Source: Lobosporangium transversale (taxonomy: Eukaryota > Mortierellomycota > Mortierellomycetes > Mortierellales > Mortierellaceae). Taken from it: a stretch of 64,000 nucleotides of DNA. The notes below the pieces were generated by a model that was given only the letters and a program-made list of their open reading frames with translations, was not told the DNA's origin and made no database searches. The DNA lies in assembly GCF_002105155.1 (NCBI RefSeq), contig NW_019029000.1, positions 434,001-498,000 on the forward strand, written 5' to 3'. Every line of letters begins with the position of its first letter. Position 1 is the first letter of the stretch. This document shows, piece after piece, positions 31,275 through 44,059 of the stretch. Position numbers and translations under genes: made by a program.

Positions 31275-34200
31275 TCAGCATTTGTGGCCATGATCAATAT
31301 TCTCCTCCATAGGCTCAGTTATAAGACTTGACTGACCAGGAAGTTCATTTATCACCTGCGATACAACATTACCGTCTTGCTGTAGCAGAATAGTCGCCTT
31401 CAAAGAATCATCAAAAACTAAATCCGAATCTACACTTAGTTGACGGATTTCGTGGGCGCAATTGTAATCATGAGAAGGAGAGCGAGTCCCTCCAGACTCT
31501 ACGATTGATTCAAGTTCGATTTTACTAGCCCCTTGTGGCGTTCTTCCCTCCAACGTGGCGCGCAGCTTGCTCTTATCATCTCTTTCTTCATGTGGTTGTC
31601 TGCGAGCACATGGTTCCTCTTGAGATGACGGTAGTGATGGTGAGGAAGATGTCCCTGCACGGATATCAGGAACACTACATCGTGATCCTATAGCCTCTGA
31701 CGCCATATCTGAAGGAGTTACCAAGGATGGACATATTACAGAGTCGATGGCAGAGTTAGATGTTCCAGAGTTAGTTGGGACAATTGATATACTGCGCACA
31801 GTGTGCTGACTTTCATTGCTGTCGCTGTCGCTGTCGCTGCCACTATCATTGCTGCCACCGTCGCTGTTACCATCATCGCTGTCCATGTCCATAACTCCAG
31901 GCGAACTAAAGCGACCTACGCGCAAAAAACTTGTTCTTCTCTGACTTTCCTCATCTTCATCGCTACTAATACCATAGTCATCTACAACACAATGGTCAAA
32001 GCATCCACGTTTCTTGCTACCACTTTGACTTGATTCGTACTCAATATCACCCAAGATGGCGCCTTCAAAGATATAGGTGTTTGGTTCAATAAGCGACCAA
32101 TAGGCACGGCCGCCTCTGCCCGACCCATCCGCGTTGGTGTTCATACCCATATTTGGTACATTTGAAGTCCCACCAGGTAACCTTTCATGTCGGAGCTCCC
32201 ATCCAGCCATCCTGCAGAGTTCTGCCACGATTGTATCACAGTTGCCCAAAAGTTGAACATCAAACTCCATATGAGTTATTGGGGTCCTGTTGATCAGGAT
32301 TTGTGGGATATTCTTCGGCAATTGATCTAAAAGGTCAATAAAAAGAAGCTTTAGACACATGTTCAGAATGAAGACAAAGTGGTTATGCCGATACGAGAGA
32401 GAGATAAAGGGCCATATTCTTACGCATGATGTCGCTCACAGGTGCAACCTTAAGACTACTTCCAATGACAATAAGCAAGTCAACTTCATTTCGGTCCTTT
32501 TCAAAGCAATCGTCAAATGCCGATGGTAGCCGCTCACCAAAGAACACAATATCAGGCTTCATCACAGCCGGTTCAGTGCCATCTCGATTCGAATCCTCGA
32601 TGTCGGTGCCTTGTTCTCTAGATGTTTCCGTTGAATTAAATCCATGGTTTGAGTTTGAGCTTGCGCAGTGTTTGCAGTATGCAACTTGTTGTTTCAGGAT
32701 TGCATCCTTGATTTCATCGCCAGGAACTTGAAATTTACATCGAATGCAACTGGCAGTTGCAAATGAGCCTTTTGAACAAATGGAGACAAATAATGAGCGT
32801 CATGTTGGATTGATAGAGCTGTATTTATGTGTCTGAAAAAGGCTAAGGAAGCTTACCATGGCATTGCAAAACATTTTGAATTCCTGCTTTTTGTTCCAAC
32901 GTATCAATGTTTTGTGTATAATTCCTTAGCAACCTTCCTTGGTCTTCTAGCAACTTGATAAAATTGTGAGAAGAACTTGGCGTAAAATTGCTAGGGAAAA
33001 TCTCTCTTGCAAACGAGTAAAAGACTTCAGGCTTCTCACTAAAGAACTCAAACTCAAACATCTGCGTTGGATCATCCAGTTCGAATTCTGAAAGTCTGGA
33101 ATATACACCATCAGGCGACCTAAAGTCAGGAATGCCACAGGACACTGAGACGCCAGCACCTGTGAGAATCATAATCTTTTGGGAATTTTTTAAGAGTTCT
33201 ATGACGTGCTCGAGAGTATGGACGTGCTGAAGCCTCTGACGATGCTTAAGCTCCCTTTCCATACGTTGCGAGAAGATGCACACAAGATCCGCTTCTGTTA
33301 GGCTGGCGGAAATCTTGAGCTTTAAGTGTAAAAAAAATAAAAAAAAAATAAAAAAGATCATATACAGAATATTAATCACCACTTTAACTTCTATGGACTA
33401 AAAGCACCAAGGCATAGAGATAGTACATGAGCACCATACGTCCCTCACCTCCTCAGGCGTGGTCATGAGCAGTAACTTCTTCACTGTATGGACCCCGGTC
33501 ATGATGTACTCCTGGATTATATACGCGATGCCTAAAGGATGCATTTTATTATTTAAATAATAGCTCTAGGTTAGGATCATAGTGTTCGAGGGATGTAAAT
33601 GTATTTGTTTCATGAACAGGCTTAGTTTATACATCAGGGAACAACATACCGAATTTCCTGGCTTCGTCCATAATTTGCATTTTTTCTTCTTCAGTGAGCC
33701 GATCGAGGCACAAGGGGTCAACATCATGATAGGGGACGTCCTCGAACAGCTTGTCATTAATGCTTGGCTCAATATTCTTCAGGTCAATGTTGCTGAAGCT
33801 GTCATCATCCTCACTCTCTGATGTGTCTACTCGAGCGAAATCCTCGTCTATAGTCGTATCAGCTCCTGGTTCATAATCATTATCTGCTTCTTCATCATAT
33901 TCTGAAGCCGAATCAGGGTAACCTCCTAGCATCTGAGCATCAAGTGAGCCCTCTATTTCCTCGCTGGCACTCATTGACCCAGTTAGGCTCCTGATATGTC
34001 TATAGTTTTGGCTGCTAGTGTGGTTGACATCACATTGTTGAGAGTTTTCTTCTTCCATATGCATTGGTGTTGGTTCCCTGGATTTTGTGTCGAGAAAAGC
34101 AAGGGACGGGCTGCTTTGACGGCTTGTCGTAATCACACCCATAGTTCGTTCGACTCCGACTGGCTTTGTAATCGCCTCACTAGCCCGCGAGCCCAAGCTA

Positions 34201-34814
34201 AGACTCTCAATTGCGGTCTCACTCGACTCAGTAATCGATGATTGAATACTGGGTTTGATCTCCTCGAGCGTTCTGGACCTGGTGAGGAAGGGGACTATAG
34301 GAATTCCTTTGATACCTGTAACACCTGAGTTTGTTGGGGGTGGCCGTTTATGACTACGTGTGTTCACAGATGATATTGAGGTTGATGGAGAAGTAGGCTC
34401 CAGTACTGGGGACGTTTGTGGTGAAAAAGGATCGTCCGCCATATCCTGTGAAGATCGATATGCTGTCAAGTTAGCTTGAGATAGAGGCAGCGAAGGCTTT
34501 GGCTTTTTGAATGGCGGAAAAGAACTCTCAGAGGATCCATCAACGTATTCCGGTATTTTTTGACTTGGATGGTGATCGGCACTATTTGATGATACATCTT
34601 GACTTTCACCCTCGGTCCTCTTTCTGTTAACGGGGGACTCTGGAGGCACGTTGATTAAAATCTGAGGTGAAGACGATGGCGAGGACGAAAGTGAGGAATG
34701 ATTAGGGTCCGTTATAATATGAAGCTGGGTATGCTTGTTGTCCTCAATTGGCCCCACCTGGCTACTGGGTATATCCGACGAAGGAAGGGCGGAGGATGTG
34801 TTTAATTGTGACAT
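31275..34814 (-). CDS. SIRT1/Hst1-type NAD-dependent protein deacetylase
   Basis: Sirtuins remove acetyl groups from lysines using NAD; this class acts mainly on histones and nuclear proteins. Exons 34814-33650, 33531-33449, 33319-32857, 32768-32424 and 32326-31275 give 1035 residues. A long acidic, Ser-rich N-terminal region (1 to about 385) precedes the family's helical pre-domain ([14 protein letters not shown]). The catalytic core starts near residue 465: [15 protein letters not shown] (about 470), [11 protein letters not shown], catalytic H570 in QCHG, a zinc ribbon C578/C581/C602/C605, then GSSLKVAPV and NIPQILINR. The spacer between the zinc pairs and the following acidic Asn/Ser-rich insert are longer than in yeast Hst1. 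The last 250 residues are disordered, with a Ser-Asp repeat run. Core residues are intact, so it should be active. The core resembles SIRT1/Sir2/Hst1 more than Hst2 or mitochondrial classes. Confidence 0.94.
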
Positions 34815-37250
34815 ATCTGCAAAAATTGGCCTGCTAAGACAGCAAGAAGAAAAGTTTCAAGTGAGGAAGCAATGATGGTCCCTCCAATCACTGTTCAAAA
34901 TGCCTCTTTGTCCTCAATGCCAATTCAAGTGGGATGAGTTTGAAAGTGGGGCTCTCTTCAAGATAGGCTACTGGATTGCTAGTCACTGAAACAAAAACAA
35001 AAGAGGTACACATTTTACTATTTTACTATAAAAGGACCCGCATTTCTTCTTTATCTTTTCTCCTTTTTGCTTTCCTCAAACCCCTTTTCATGCATTTAAA
35101 TTCAAACACTTTTGCCGCTCAGATCAACACAAGATCGAGGCTTTGGATTTAAATTGAATCAAATTGAATTGATTTCCAATTTGCATGAGCTTATTCCCAT
35201 AAAGATCAAGATCCTTTATCTAACTTAGTTGTAAGTCATTGACACTCTTTGTCTTTATTTGTCTATTTCAATCATTGCTCTCTCCATTTGTCTATGTCTC
35301 AACATGATGATCTACGCAAGCTACTTTAAACCCAGCTCAATTCGAGTTATAATGAGATTAAGCGTTTCTACACTGAAAAAGAGACATTGCACAAAGGAAT
35401 TTTTGAAGAAGTCTTTTTTCGCGACAGATTTTGTTAGGAATATGACAGACACTAACTGTCAGTTCTTTTTCAACTGTGCTCTAGATTTATTCACTATGAT
35501 TCATGTCAGTTGGCACGATTCTGAGTATGCCTCACTCAAATTTAAGAAGACATATTACTATTTGTTGATTACATGAAGCGAGCTCAAAATTTACCCACTT
35601 CAGGACGCGTTTGCTGCACACGAAATGTGAATAACTGGTCCAATTTTCATTTGAATTCTTAATATCTGACCCTGCACTTAATTAACGGGCTGTACTTGAT
35701 TCAATGGTTGTTCCTTTATCCAGGGACACTGCTTTTTTGCATCCTTTGTTGACGATGTTACTCTCGAGTGACATTGGATATGCCATGGCCAGCCATGACA
35801 TCTTGGTACATGTCGGTCATACGTCTGACTTATTGTCTTTACGGATAACACCTTTTTTGAAATAGAATATTCATTTAAAATTACATTACAATAAAGATTT
35901 CCCGCCTATCTGTTTTTAAAGTTAATCAGAAATTCAGGGGCAAAAGATTAGGTAGAAAGGATACAGGAGACGGAAATAAACAGAATTTACAAATTTTTTG
36001 TGGGAGTGCCGGCACCCAAATACTTGTGTCTAGCGTCGTGCGCGCTTTGCAGCCGGAGCAGGCAACTCTTCCGTGGGTTTGTATATACTTTGTAGGTCTC
36101 TCTTGCCTCTCAATTTGAGCAAGACCGATTCTTGCGATGGAAACAAAAAAAAAACGCCGCGATGTAAAATGTGTGCAGAAACCGAAGAGACGCTTCAGCT
36201 GTTTATTCAATAGCCTGATGCGCGTTCGTGTACACACAACTGATAGTGATTGATGAACAAAAAGGAAACAAGATTAGCAAAAAAACCTCGCAGGTGTGCC
36301 TGTATGTCTTTTAAGCTTTCTGTCTGGCCGTTTAACACAAGGAACCCCTAGAAAAAAAATACCTCGCATGGTTGGTGCCAGTTCTGAAAACGACAATAAT
36401 GCAATGCCGTGCATGGAAGATAGGGCCTTGACACTTGACCATTGTTATGCGGACTCACCGAAATCAACTTGTGATCACAATGCTGCTCATACTCTGTTGC
36501 CAAGGACTTGAAAAGGGATACAAACCCCTTCTTCCTTGCTCTCATAATCATTCACATCCTCTCAATACTTTCTTTCGTCATAAATGTCCATTACATCTAA
36601 ATCACACACAAGCATTCCACCATTCACTCCAACATAGATATATGTATCACCTTGGGTATGATATGTTGTTGTTGTTCCCTCTGGTCTCAACAGGCCCAAT
36701 GATGTGACAAATCAAGTCTCGCCGAGTTGTACAGGAAAAGATCAAGTTAGTCAAGCTCCGTGGTGCGGTAGATTGAATCAACTCAGATTGCCCTCCTTTC
36801 AAGCCGATACTACGGTGGCGAATATTATCACTTCTATTACACGAGTCAATAAATAAACGATACAATGGACTCCCAAGTGGATGCCAGGGTCATGCGAAAG
36901 CCTCCATGTTTTTTTATTTGCATAAATAATGAAGCCAGGATAGCCCCATGACAGTTTAATTTTTGGTCATTTATTTCGACGTCGAAATAAAATTTCGAGA
37001 CAATACCCATGGATTGCTGGACAAGCCCATTTATAATGGTAAATTGCCCTTATTACAAACGAAGAAGTTAGTTCTATGAGGGGAATGATTATTTCCACGC
37101 ATATATGACGTAGACGCTAAAACAACCCGCAAAAATTTACCCTTCGGATGATCTGACAGCATTCGGATTTCGGGTTTTTTTAATCATCTGATCGCACTTC
37201 TTCCTCTTCTGCCTTTTTTTTAAATAAACACTCACACATCGACCATCACC
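34815..37250. other. Divergent 5' region between sirtuin and NDUFS7
   Basis: This 2.4-kb region upstream of two divergent genes is AT-rich. It contains the 22-bp perfect palindrome at 36970-36991. Short frames (plus 35259-35576, minus 35926-36237, plus 36296-36511, plus 36435-36707) lack recognisable domains and splice support. I see no RNA gene. Confidence 0.55.
36970..36991. promoter_or_regulatory. 22-bp perfect palindrome upstream of NDUFS7
   Basis: Two 11-base arms (left arm TTTATTTCGAC) with no spacer form a perfect palindrome whose centre is TTCGACGTCGAA, including the CRE-like core GACGTC. It ends about 260 bp before the NDUFS7 ATG. Position and symmetry suggest a site for a homodimeric factor such as a bZIP protein; this is inference. 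Confidence 0.55.
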
Positions 37251-38380
37251 ATGCTCTCTACAGTCGGGCTACGCATGTCGGGTGCAGGTACATTACCCTC
37301 TCTATGTATCTATAGACATACCTCTTATTACTTAAGAGATTCGTACTCGCTTTTTTCTCATTTCTCGGAAATTACCCTCCATTTTCGAAAACATTGATGC
37401 CTTCCTATACTCGGACACCATTATTTTTGCAATTTAATGTTCTATTCTCATGCTGAATCTAACCATGATCATTCCTTTACAAAATATTGTTAATTACAGC
37501 TGCTCGCAATGCTATGAAACCTGTGGTTACTCAGCAGGTTCGCCACTTCGGATTGATTTCAGACAAGGAGGAGAAAGGTTTGTAAAATGAATAAGAAAAA
37601 ATATGGGAAGTCTCCTGGTCATGATTTCTTCATATCCTCACCTGTGCGTTTTGAGTAATCGTCTCCTAAACTTTTCTTCCCTTTATCTAGCAAATACGCC
37701 AGCACAAAACCGCACTATGTCAACAGCCATCACAAAGTCATACCCTGGACCCCTTCACCAGCCCGCCAACGCAGTCGGTACGCATTCCAATACGAAAATA
37801 TTGTTTGATATGTCTAGCAAAGCGAGTGGAAATGCACCAATAGGATTTACAACAATGGAAGACGTTAGCCAAATGTACTGATTAGGCGATATTTATTATT
37901 ACCATTTTTGTATTTACAGAATACGCACTCTCGACCGTTGACAAGATCATCAACTGGGGTCGTGAGGGATCGATCTGGCCCATGACTTTCGGTTTGGCCT
38001 GCTGTGCCGTCGAGATGATGCACATGGCTGCTGGACGCTACGATCAGGACCGTTTAGGTATTGTGTTCCGTGCCTCTCCTCGTCAGTCGGATGTCATGAT
38101 TGTCGCTGGAACATTGACCAACAAGATGGCTCCGGCTTTGCGCAAGGTATACGACCAGATGCCTGAACCACGCTGGGTGATTTCGATGGGTTCATGTGCT
38201 AATGGAGGTGGATACTACCATTACTCGTACTCTGTAGTCCGTGGGTGCGACCGCATTGTTCCTGTCGATATTTATGTCCCCGGATGCCCACCTACCTCCG
38301 AGGCATTGTTGTACGGAGTACTCCAACTTCAAAAGAAGATGCGCAGAAGTCGCGTTACTACTATGTGGTACAGAAAGTAG
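37251..38380 (+). CDS. NDUFS7: NADH:ubiquinone oxidoreductase 20-kDa (PSST/NDUFS7) subunit
   Basis: Core subunit of mitochondrial complex I that holds cluster N2, the last Fe-S centre before ubiquinone. Exons 37251-37287, 37500-37577, 37691-37777 and 37920-38380 give 220 residues, the normal size. The first about 60 residues are basic, Ser/Thr-rich and poor in acidic residues, fitting a mitochondrial presequence ([12 protein letters not shown], then [10 protein letters not shown]). The conserved part begins [18 protein letters not shown]. The four cluster ligands are present: C95 and C96 ([10 protein letters not shown]), C160 (SMGSCANGG) and C190 (VPGCPPT). The protein ends MWYRK like other eukaryotic family members. 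All introns fall in phase 1 in the leader or at the start of the conserved part. Having complex I indicates a fungus other than the Saccharomyces-type yeasts that lost it. Confidence 0.97.
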
Positions 38381-39436
38381 AAAAATCGAGGAAATACCTG
38401 GTCTTTTTTTTATTTCAAACCTATACATATAGCTCTCCTCACATTCCTTTTTCACCTTCATGATATCTTCATTAAAATTTTTTATTTCATGTATTGGTAT
38501 CAAAAGTATGAATATCATGTGGGCTAGTTAGACTTTGATTTAATACTTCCAAGCCACGATTCATGAAGTCAAACAGCATTTGATCTATTTTTTATCTGAA
38601 CTCTGCTCATACATTCTGTACGCTTTGGATTTCAGAATATAAATATCTTGACCACCTCTTTAATGATCACTTGTACTATCATCGAAAGAGCATGTTACAC
38701 TTAATAAGCAGGGGGTGTGGCATTCTTTGTGGGACTACCGAACTATCTCTATTTAGTGGTCGGCAGCTAGGCTCGTAACCAGCCTACGTGGCATCTGTAC
38801 ACTAACGCTCACTGACAGACTAGATCCAAACTCAAGATTTTACTTGTACAAACCGCTGGGGAATGACGTTTTTTAAGTATTGAAATCTTGAGGTTTGACC
38901 GAGCCTAGTCGGCAGCAGCTTCATCAAGAGTGTGTTCTGTGCTAAGCAGGCGCCTGGTATTGAGCCGCCACTAAATATTCTGATCTTATGAATAAGGTGG
39001 AAGTGCACTCCCTAAACTTCAGGACGCAACAGCCTTCATAACCCCATTGAAAGATTCATCCTTATTTGGTCGTACAATGACATCAAAGGCTCTTCCTGCC
39101 CTGATAAGACTTGTTCTGCGGCTCCTAAACTACAAAATGGGGAATTCAAACTGACTACTTTTCTTCCAGCCACTTTTGGGGATGCCTTGGCCTCTACTTT
39201 GCCTTTGCTGTTCTGTTCAGAGCCTCCCTTCTGTGCTTGGACGCGTATACTGCTAAGCAAGTCAACAAATTGCTCTCTCTGTCGGAACAGGCCATGAAGC
39301 CCGTGGCTTGATGAGTGATATGAGATTTAGCCAATTCAGGCCCGTGCGATGCTATCAGAAGCGTTCCGTATAGACATAAGAACGCATATGAGCAGGAATA
39401 GGCGCATCTTGCTGCCTCGAATAATGCTGAAGGTGC

Positions 39437-39441
<5 letters not shown>

Positions 39442-39468
<27 letters not shown>

Positions 39469-39504
39469 TAGTAACAGTAATAATAATAAATAAATAAATA
39501 AATA
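39442..39504. repeat. poly(A) run followed by TAA/TAAA microsatellite
   Basis: About 27 A residues (39442-39468) are followed by TAA and AAAT repeats to about 39504. A run of A followed by a simple repeat can mark the 3' end of an old retroposed element, but I see no coding remains or target-site duplication. Confidence 0.8.
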
Positions 39505-42336
39505 GATGTGGTCTACGAGGAGCCGTATTGATGATGATCGTTACCCACGATGCCATGCGGTTTCGCTAGTCCCCCGCATGCTGACTAAATTCGCCTAAAA
39601 AGCAGTGGAACTTCTTTCTTTATGGTCTTGAGTAGAATTATGACGAATAAATATACCCCACACTAATTGGACCCTCAGCTCATGGCATACCTAAGCTATT
39701 TTGCTTGAAAATAGGTTGATGAATAAAGTTTGTTTTCTATCTAATTTTGAATAAAAGATTGATGGATGTTGCCTTCCGGTAGAATACTACGTCCCCGCCT
39801 AAGAATCAAGCGCCAGGCGTGGATCAATGCAAAGCTTGTATTGAACTTTATGCTAAAAACAAAATTGTGTATTATAAAAAAAAAACACTTTTTTGCCGCC
39901 ATGAATATACGCTTTTATGTTGGTACTGTATATTGGTATGTACCTGTAGAAGCAGGGCCAATCCAAGGATATCACCCGCATTATGGAGGAAGTCTTTTAT
40001 GAAGATATGGTGGCTGGTGGCAGTATCGATTCCATATCTCGCAGGCTTCGAACGATGGAATGATCCAGTGTAGCATCTATAGATTGTTCATGTAGCTTAA
40101 ATATACAACAGAATATTAAAAAGAAAAGAAAAATTCGGACTCTATCGCCTAGTTCACTTAGTTTATCTCTTGGACCACAAAACGGGCAAATTCGCCCATT
40201 TAACTTTCATCAATTCATGCGCAGGCCAGGTCCAGTTTTCTGTGCTTTCTACTAACAGAAAACAACCGTTTATTGCATGCCAAGGAAGAAAATATCAACC
40301 AGTTAAAACTAATCAGCTAAAAAAAATCGGCGTAAATCAGTCTTCTCTCACCCTTCAGTACCAAAAATGTTCAATTACAATTCCTTAGATGGCAAAGGCA
40401 TATAGACTCCAATGTGGGTGATTTTTGGGTTCATATGTTCGGTGATCGCGTGGTTCAAAGTAATTACGCACTTTGCCAATCCCATGAGGAACCGGCATTG
40501 AACTTTTTTTAGAGTCTGAATATCAGGTTGGGAGACTGCAGGCTGAGGTGGACGGCGAAGTATGAGTAGTCCTTTGACGAGCAATCGAGTCATTGAAAGT
40601 ATCGGAGCTCGCTAACGGGATTGTGAAGGAAGCCCATAGATGGACAAATCTAGCAGCGAACCATAGTTTCCAAGCATTTACGTGGCTCCTAGGCACTGCG
40701 CCTTCAGCTTCATTGTCATTGAAGCAAACATTGGTCTGTCTCATATCAACCTACGGACTCTGAACCCTGACCATGAAAATGACGCGACCTATCTGAAAAA
40801 CACGTTAGCACCATGTTAGGACGCGTGCTTTGGGTCACTTCCTTATACAAACTCTAAATGGACAACGACATTAAATGACGAAGGATACACGCATTTTAGT
40901 TCCTGACTATTCTGTTACAACGAGAATTGACCCGCAAACTTGCACTGTGGTCCTGTTGGGAGGCAAAACTGTTGCCATCAACGGAAGCTACTAGATATGA
41001 GATGACTTGACAAAGTTAGGGAAGTTGAAATATTCATTGTATTATGACCAAGTTACAGCCTCAAATCCTGTTTGCAGTATTGGCATTTTTGTTCAGGGAC
41101 GCTCTCTGGAACTTTATCATATGATTTTAAAGTCTATAGTCTCGCATTATCCATATTCACAAAAAAAAAAAAAAAAAGGGCCGGGCGAAACAGTAACAGA
41201 AAGACGTCAAAGCGCGTTTTATGGCTTCACATCTCGTTCGGTGTCTAATGAAGTTGACAACCTGGAATTACTAGTACTATACTACAATCCGTTTGGGCTT
41301 AAAGTAGCTACTCAACCTGATGAAGAGAGTTCGATACCTTTGGCTTTTTTGATATGAAAAAGTACGACAAGCTAAAAAAAAAAAAAAAAAAAAAAAAAGT
41401 TCTTAGATAATAAATGCACTCCTCCAGTCACTAGGAACACGGCGAACAACAGAAGGAAGCGACAAAGTATTTAATAAGTAGAAAGCCTATAACCGATACA
41501 AACTAAAGTGGTAGTACAGGGAGAACCCACAGTTATTAATAGGGTAATCAACCACGGCATAAATTAGCGTGGTGTGGGTACGAGAACAGGAAAATCGGGA
41601 GTGAAACGTTGTATACATCGCATCTGCACAAGTTAACCAGTAGAACTGAGCTCTTGCACAGATCGAACGCTGAAGGCGCCTAAAAAAGAAGCTAAAGCGG
41701 CGGTACCCCAGTTTTTAGTCTTCCTACTTTAAGTCTACCTTCAGTTCTACCTTCTCTCGCTCAGTTCCTACATTTCTCTCCCGATCCCTACTTTTGCTCT
41801 CTTTTCAGCAGAGCGTGAGTGCATTTCAGTGCAAAGACTGAACTGAGAAGTTTAACCGCAACACCAATCTCAAAAATCATCGGCCAGAATATCATTCATG
41901 AACACGTAATGTGAAGTCCACAAGTTAGCATCGAGGCCAACTTAAGACGCCAGCAGCCGCAGAGAGGTTGAAAAGCCTTTTAACAAAATCACCTTATTCC
42001 AGTATATTCGATCTGGGATCTTTTCAAGACTGAATAAATTGCTTTGTGGCTTCATGAATGAAGACAGACTGGACTTTTGAATCACAACTGAGGATTGAAT
42101 ATGCCAAGCTGCTAAGCAGCTGTATCCTACTTGACATGCCTACAAGTCTGCCATCAGGACGGATGAGTATAGTGCGTTTTACTTAGTAGCAACAATAAAC
42201 CTTATTTATGAGCATTTTGATCTGGTCGCAGTCACATTGTTTACAGAGTGCTAATGGGACTAGATTTCAGTCCATTCACTCTTCTTACAGGCGAAACATA
42301 CTCCATGAACTACTCTGAAGACTACTATATAAAAGA

Positions 42337-42786
42337 ATTGCGAGGAAAGCCAAAGGGATTAGACGGGTTCTTATAGAAAGGAAACTTTGGAGAAAGGATC
42401 TTAAGATGATATGTGCGAGCTGCAAGATTCGTAATTATTCTAATAATCAAAGCTCATGTTGTTGTACACGCATTTTGGAGCTACAAGAGGATTTTATGGC
42501 ACAGCGATCACTTCTAGAGGAGATTGCAGGCAAACATGAGCAGCAAATCATTTTCTATCCAAAGTACCACTGCGAACTGAACTTCATCGAGATGTTCTGG
42601 GGTGCAAGCAAGCGCTATACTAGAGCAAACTGTGATTATACTTTCAAAGGTCTGCAAGAAACAATACCAAAGGCATTGGCTTCTGTAACTATACTTAGTA
42701 TTCGAAAGTATGTAAGGAGGAGTTTCCGATACATGGACGCATATAGGAAGAATATGTCTGGCCACGTTGCAAGTGAAAAAATATAA
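42337..42786 (+). pseudogene. DDE-superfamily transposase, C-terminal fragment
   Basis: The frame 42337-42786 encodes about 149 residues typical of the C-terminal part of fungal DDE endonuclease transposases: KGIRRVLIERKLW, a Cys-rich CASCK/CCCTRILELQEDF stretch, then IIFYPKYHCELNFIEMFWG, whose Glu would be the third acidic catalytic residue, then RRSFRYMDAYRK. The N-terminal two thirds, including the first two catalytic Asp residues, is not readable upstream because every frame is broken by stops. No terminal inverted repeats were found by eye. It is an inactive remnant and gives no transposase activity as it stands. The family resemblance is clear; the precise superfamily (Tc1/mariner-like) is inference. 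Confidence 0.82.
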
Positions 42787-43839
42787 ATCTCATAGGCGCA
42801 TTCCAGCCAATTGGGATTTGAGGACAGAATAGACTACCCTTAATATCGTTATGATGTCATCTCAGTTAAAGTTTCAGTTAATCATAATTTAAGATTTTTT
42901 GGTGCAATTTTTCCCTCACATAGTAAAATAGTCCATCTTTTTTCTTTATGAACTTGGAAAGAAAAAGTCATACCGATAAAAACCCATCGTAACTTTGTAG
43001 AGAATTGGCAAACGAATAACATTACGATGAGTTTCCTTGTCTAGCTTTCATGGAGAGTGAGAACATACATTTCCCTCGTGGCCTATTATTTTCCCTAAAA
43101 AAGTGTGTGACTAGGAGGAATACACTGTACTGAGGGACAAAACAAACCGATGTCCGTAAAGTATTCGCTCTTAAAGATTGGCAAAGCCATTCACACATCA
43201 CTTACCATTAAGAGCCAAAAATCCTTTATGATGATGTTTGACCATTAATCATGACTGTAGGTGATGGCGACTGGTTGACTATCGGCATACGATCATTCAA
43301 TGCGTTTATTAGTTCTTCCATCTATCTAGATTACAAAGAATCACCCTCAGTTAGCAGCTCCACAACATCATTTACGATTTTCGAAATGGCAGCAATCAGG
43401 ATTTTCTCTCGAACAGGGTTTCAGGGTTACATTGCCCAAGACTATCCAGAATGTGGTTGGTTTCAGTTTATTTGGTTTGGTCAACTCAAAAGCATTTTGA
43501 TTAGTGGAGGAATGAATGGACACCAGAAGAGTAAAGCCTTGTGATACAAGGTCAGTACAGTTTTAGAGGCATCTTCATCTTTCATAATAGTTTTAATATT
43601 TCTGATATTCACCCATATGGAAAGAACCACTTTAGACATCTACTTATTTGCTGGCTACGCTGCCTGATGACTACGATTTGGACTCTTCTGAAGGTATAGG
43701 GTGTATGATCGGGAATGTAAAAAAATATACCATGAATAGTGTGTACTGGTGTTGAAAGGATCTACATGACGTAAAAGATTTTGAGGAAGCGTCCTAACAG
43801 GAGAATAATCAGGTGTGAGACTACTTTCGTTTCCGATGA

Positions 43840-43890
43840 GAAACAGAAACGCTAGAAACAGAAACGCTAGAAACAGAAACGCTAGAAACA
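43840..43890. repeat. 15-bp tandem repeat GAAACAGAAACGCTA
   Basis: Three perfect copies start at 43840, 43855 and 43870, with a partial fourth from 43885. The array lies about 170 bp upstream of the short-chain dehydrogenase ATG, within its likely promoter. Confidence 0.93.
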
Positions 43891-44059
43891 GCGATGCTGC
43901 TCAAGTAGGGGCAATGATTATAAATATTTCACTCTCTTACAACTCACAGTGGCTTTCTTCCTCCTGAATAAACAAAATAGCTTGACAAAATTCTCATTTC
44001 ATACAAGCCCTTTCACCAAAGTCCTCAATAAAAAAAAGAAAGAAAGAAAGAAAAAAAAA

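Larger units (their letters stand above)
38381..44059. other. Gene-poor region with transposon remains
   Basis: About 5.7 kb without an intact gene. It holds a decayed DDE transposase C-terminus (42337-42786) with a possible fossil zinc finger upstream (41824-41895), a poly(A)-plus-AT-microsatellite stretch (39442-39504), A runs near 41161-41177 and 41374-41398, a 10-bp inverted repeat (38831-38840 with 38883-38892), and a 15-bp tandem repeat (43840-43890). Other open frames (39766-40073, 40170-40744, 41007-41357, 43251-43544) give no recognisable protein and are broken in all frames. Confidence 0.6.

Noticed and set aside
43949-44059. Upstream extension of the short-chain dehydrogenase
   Set aside because: The added 37 residues are largely a Lys run from an AAAG-rich leader; the family starts at the ATG at 44060.
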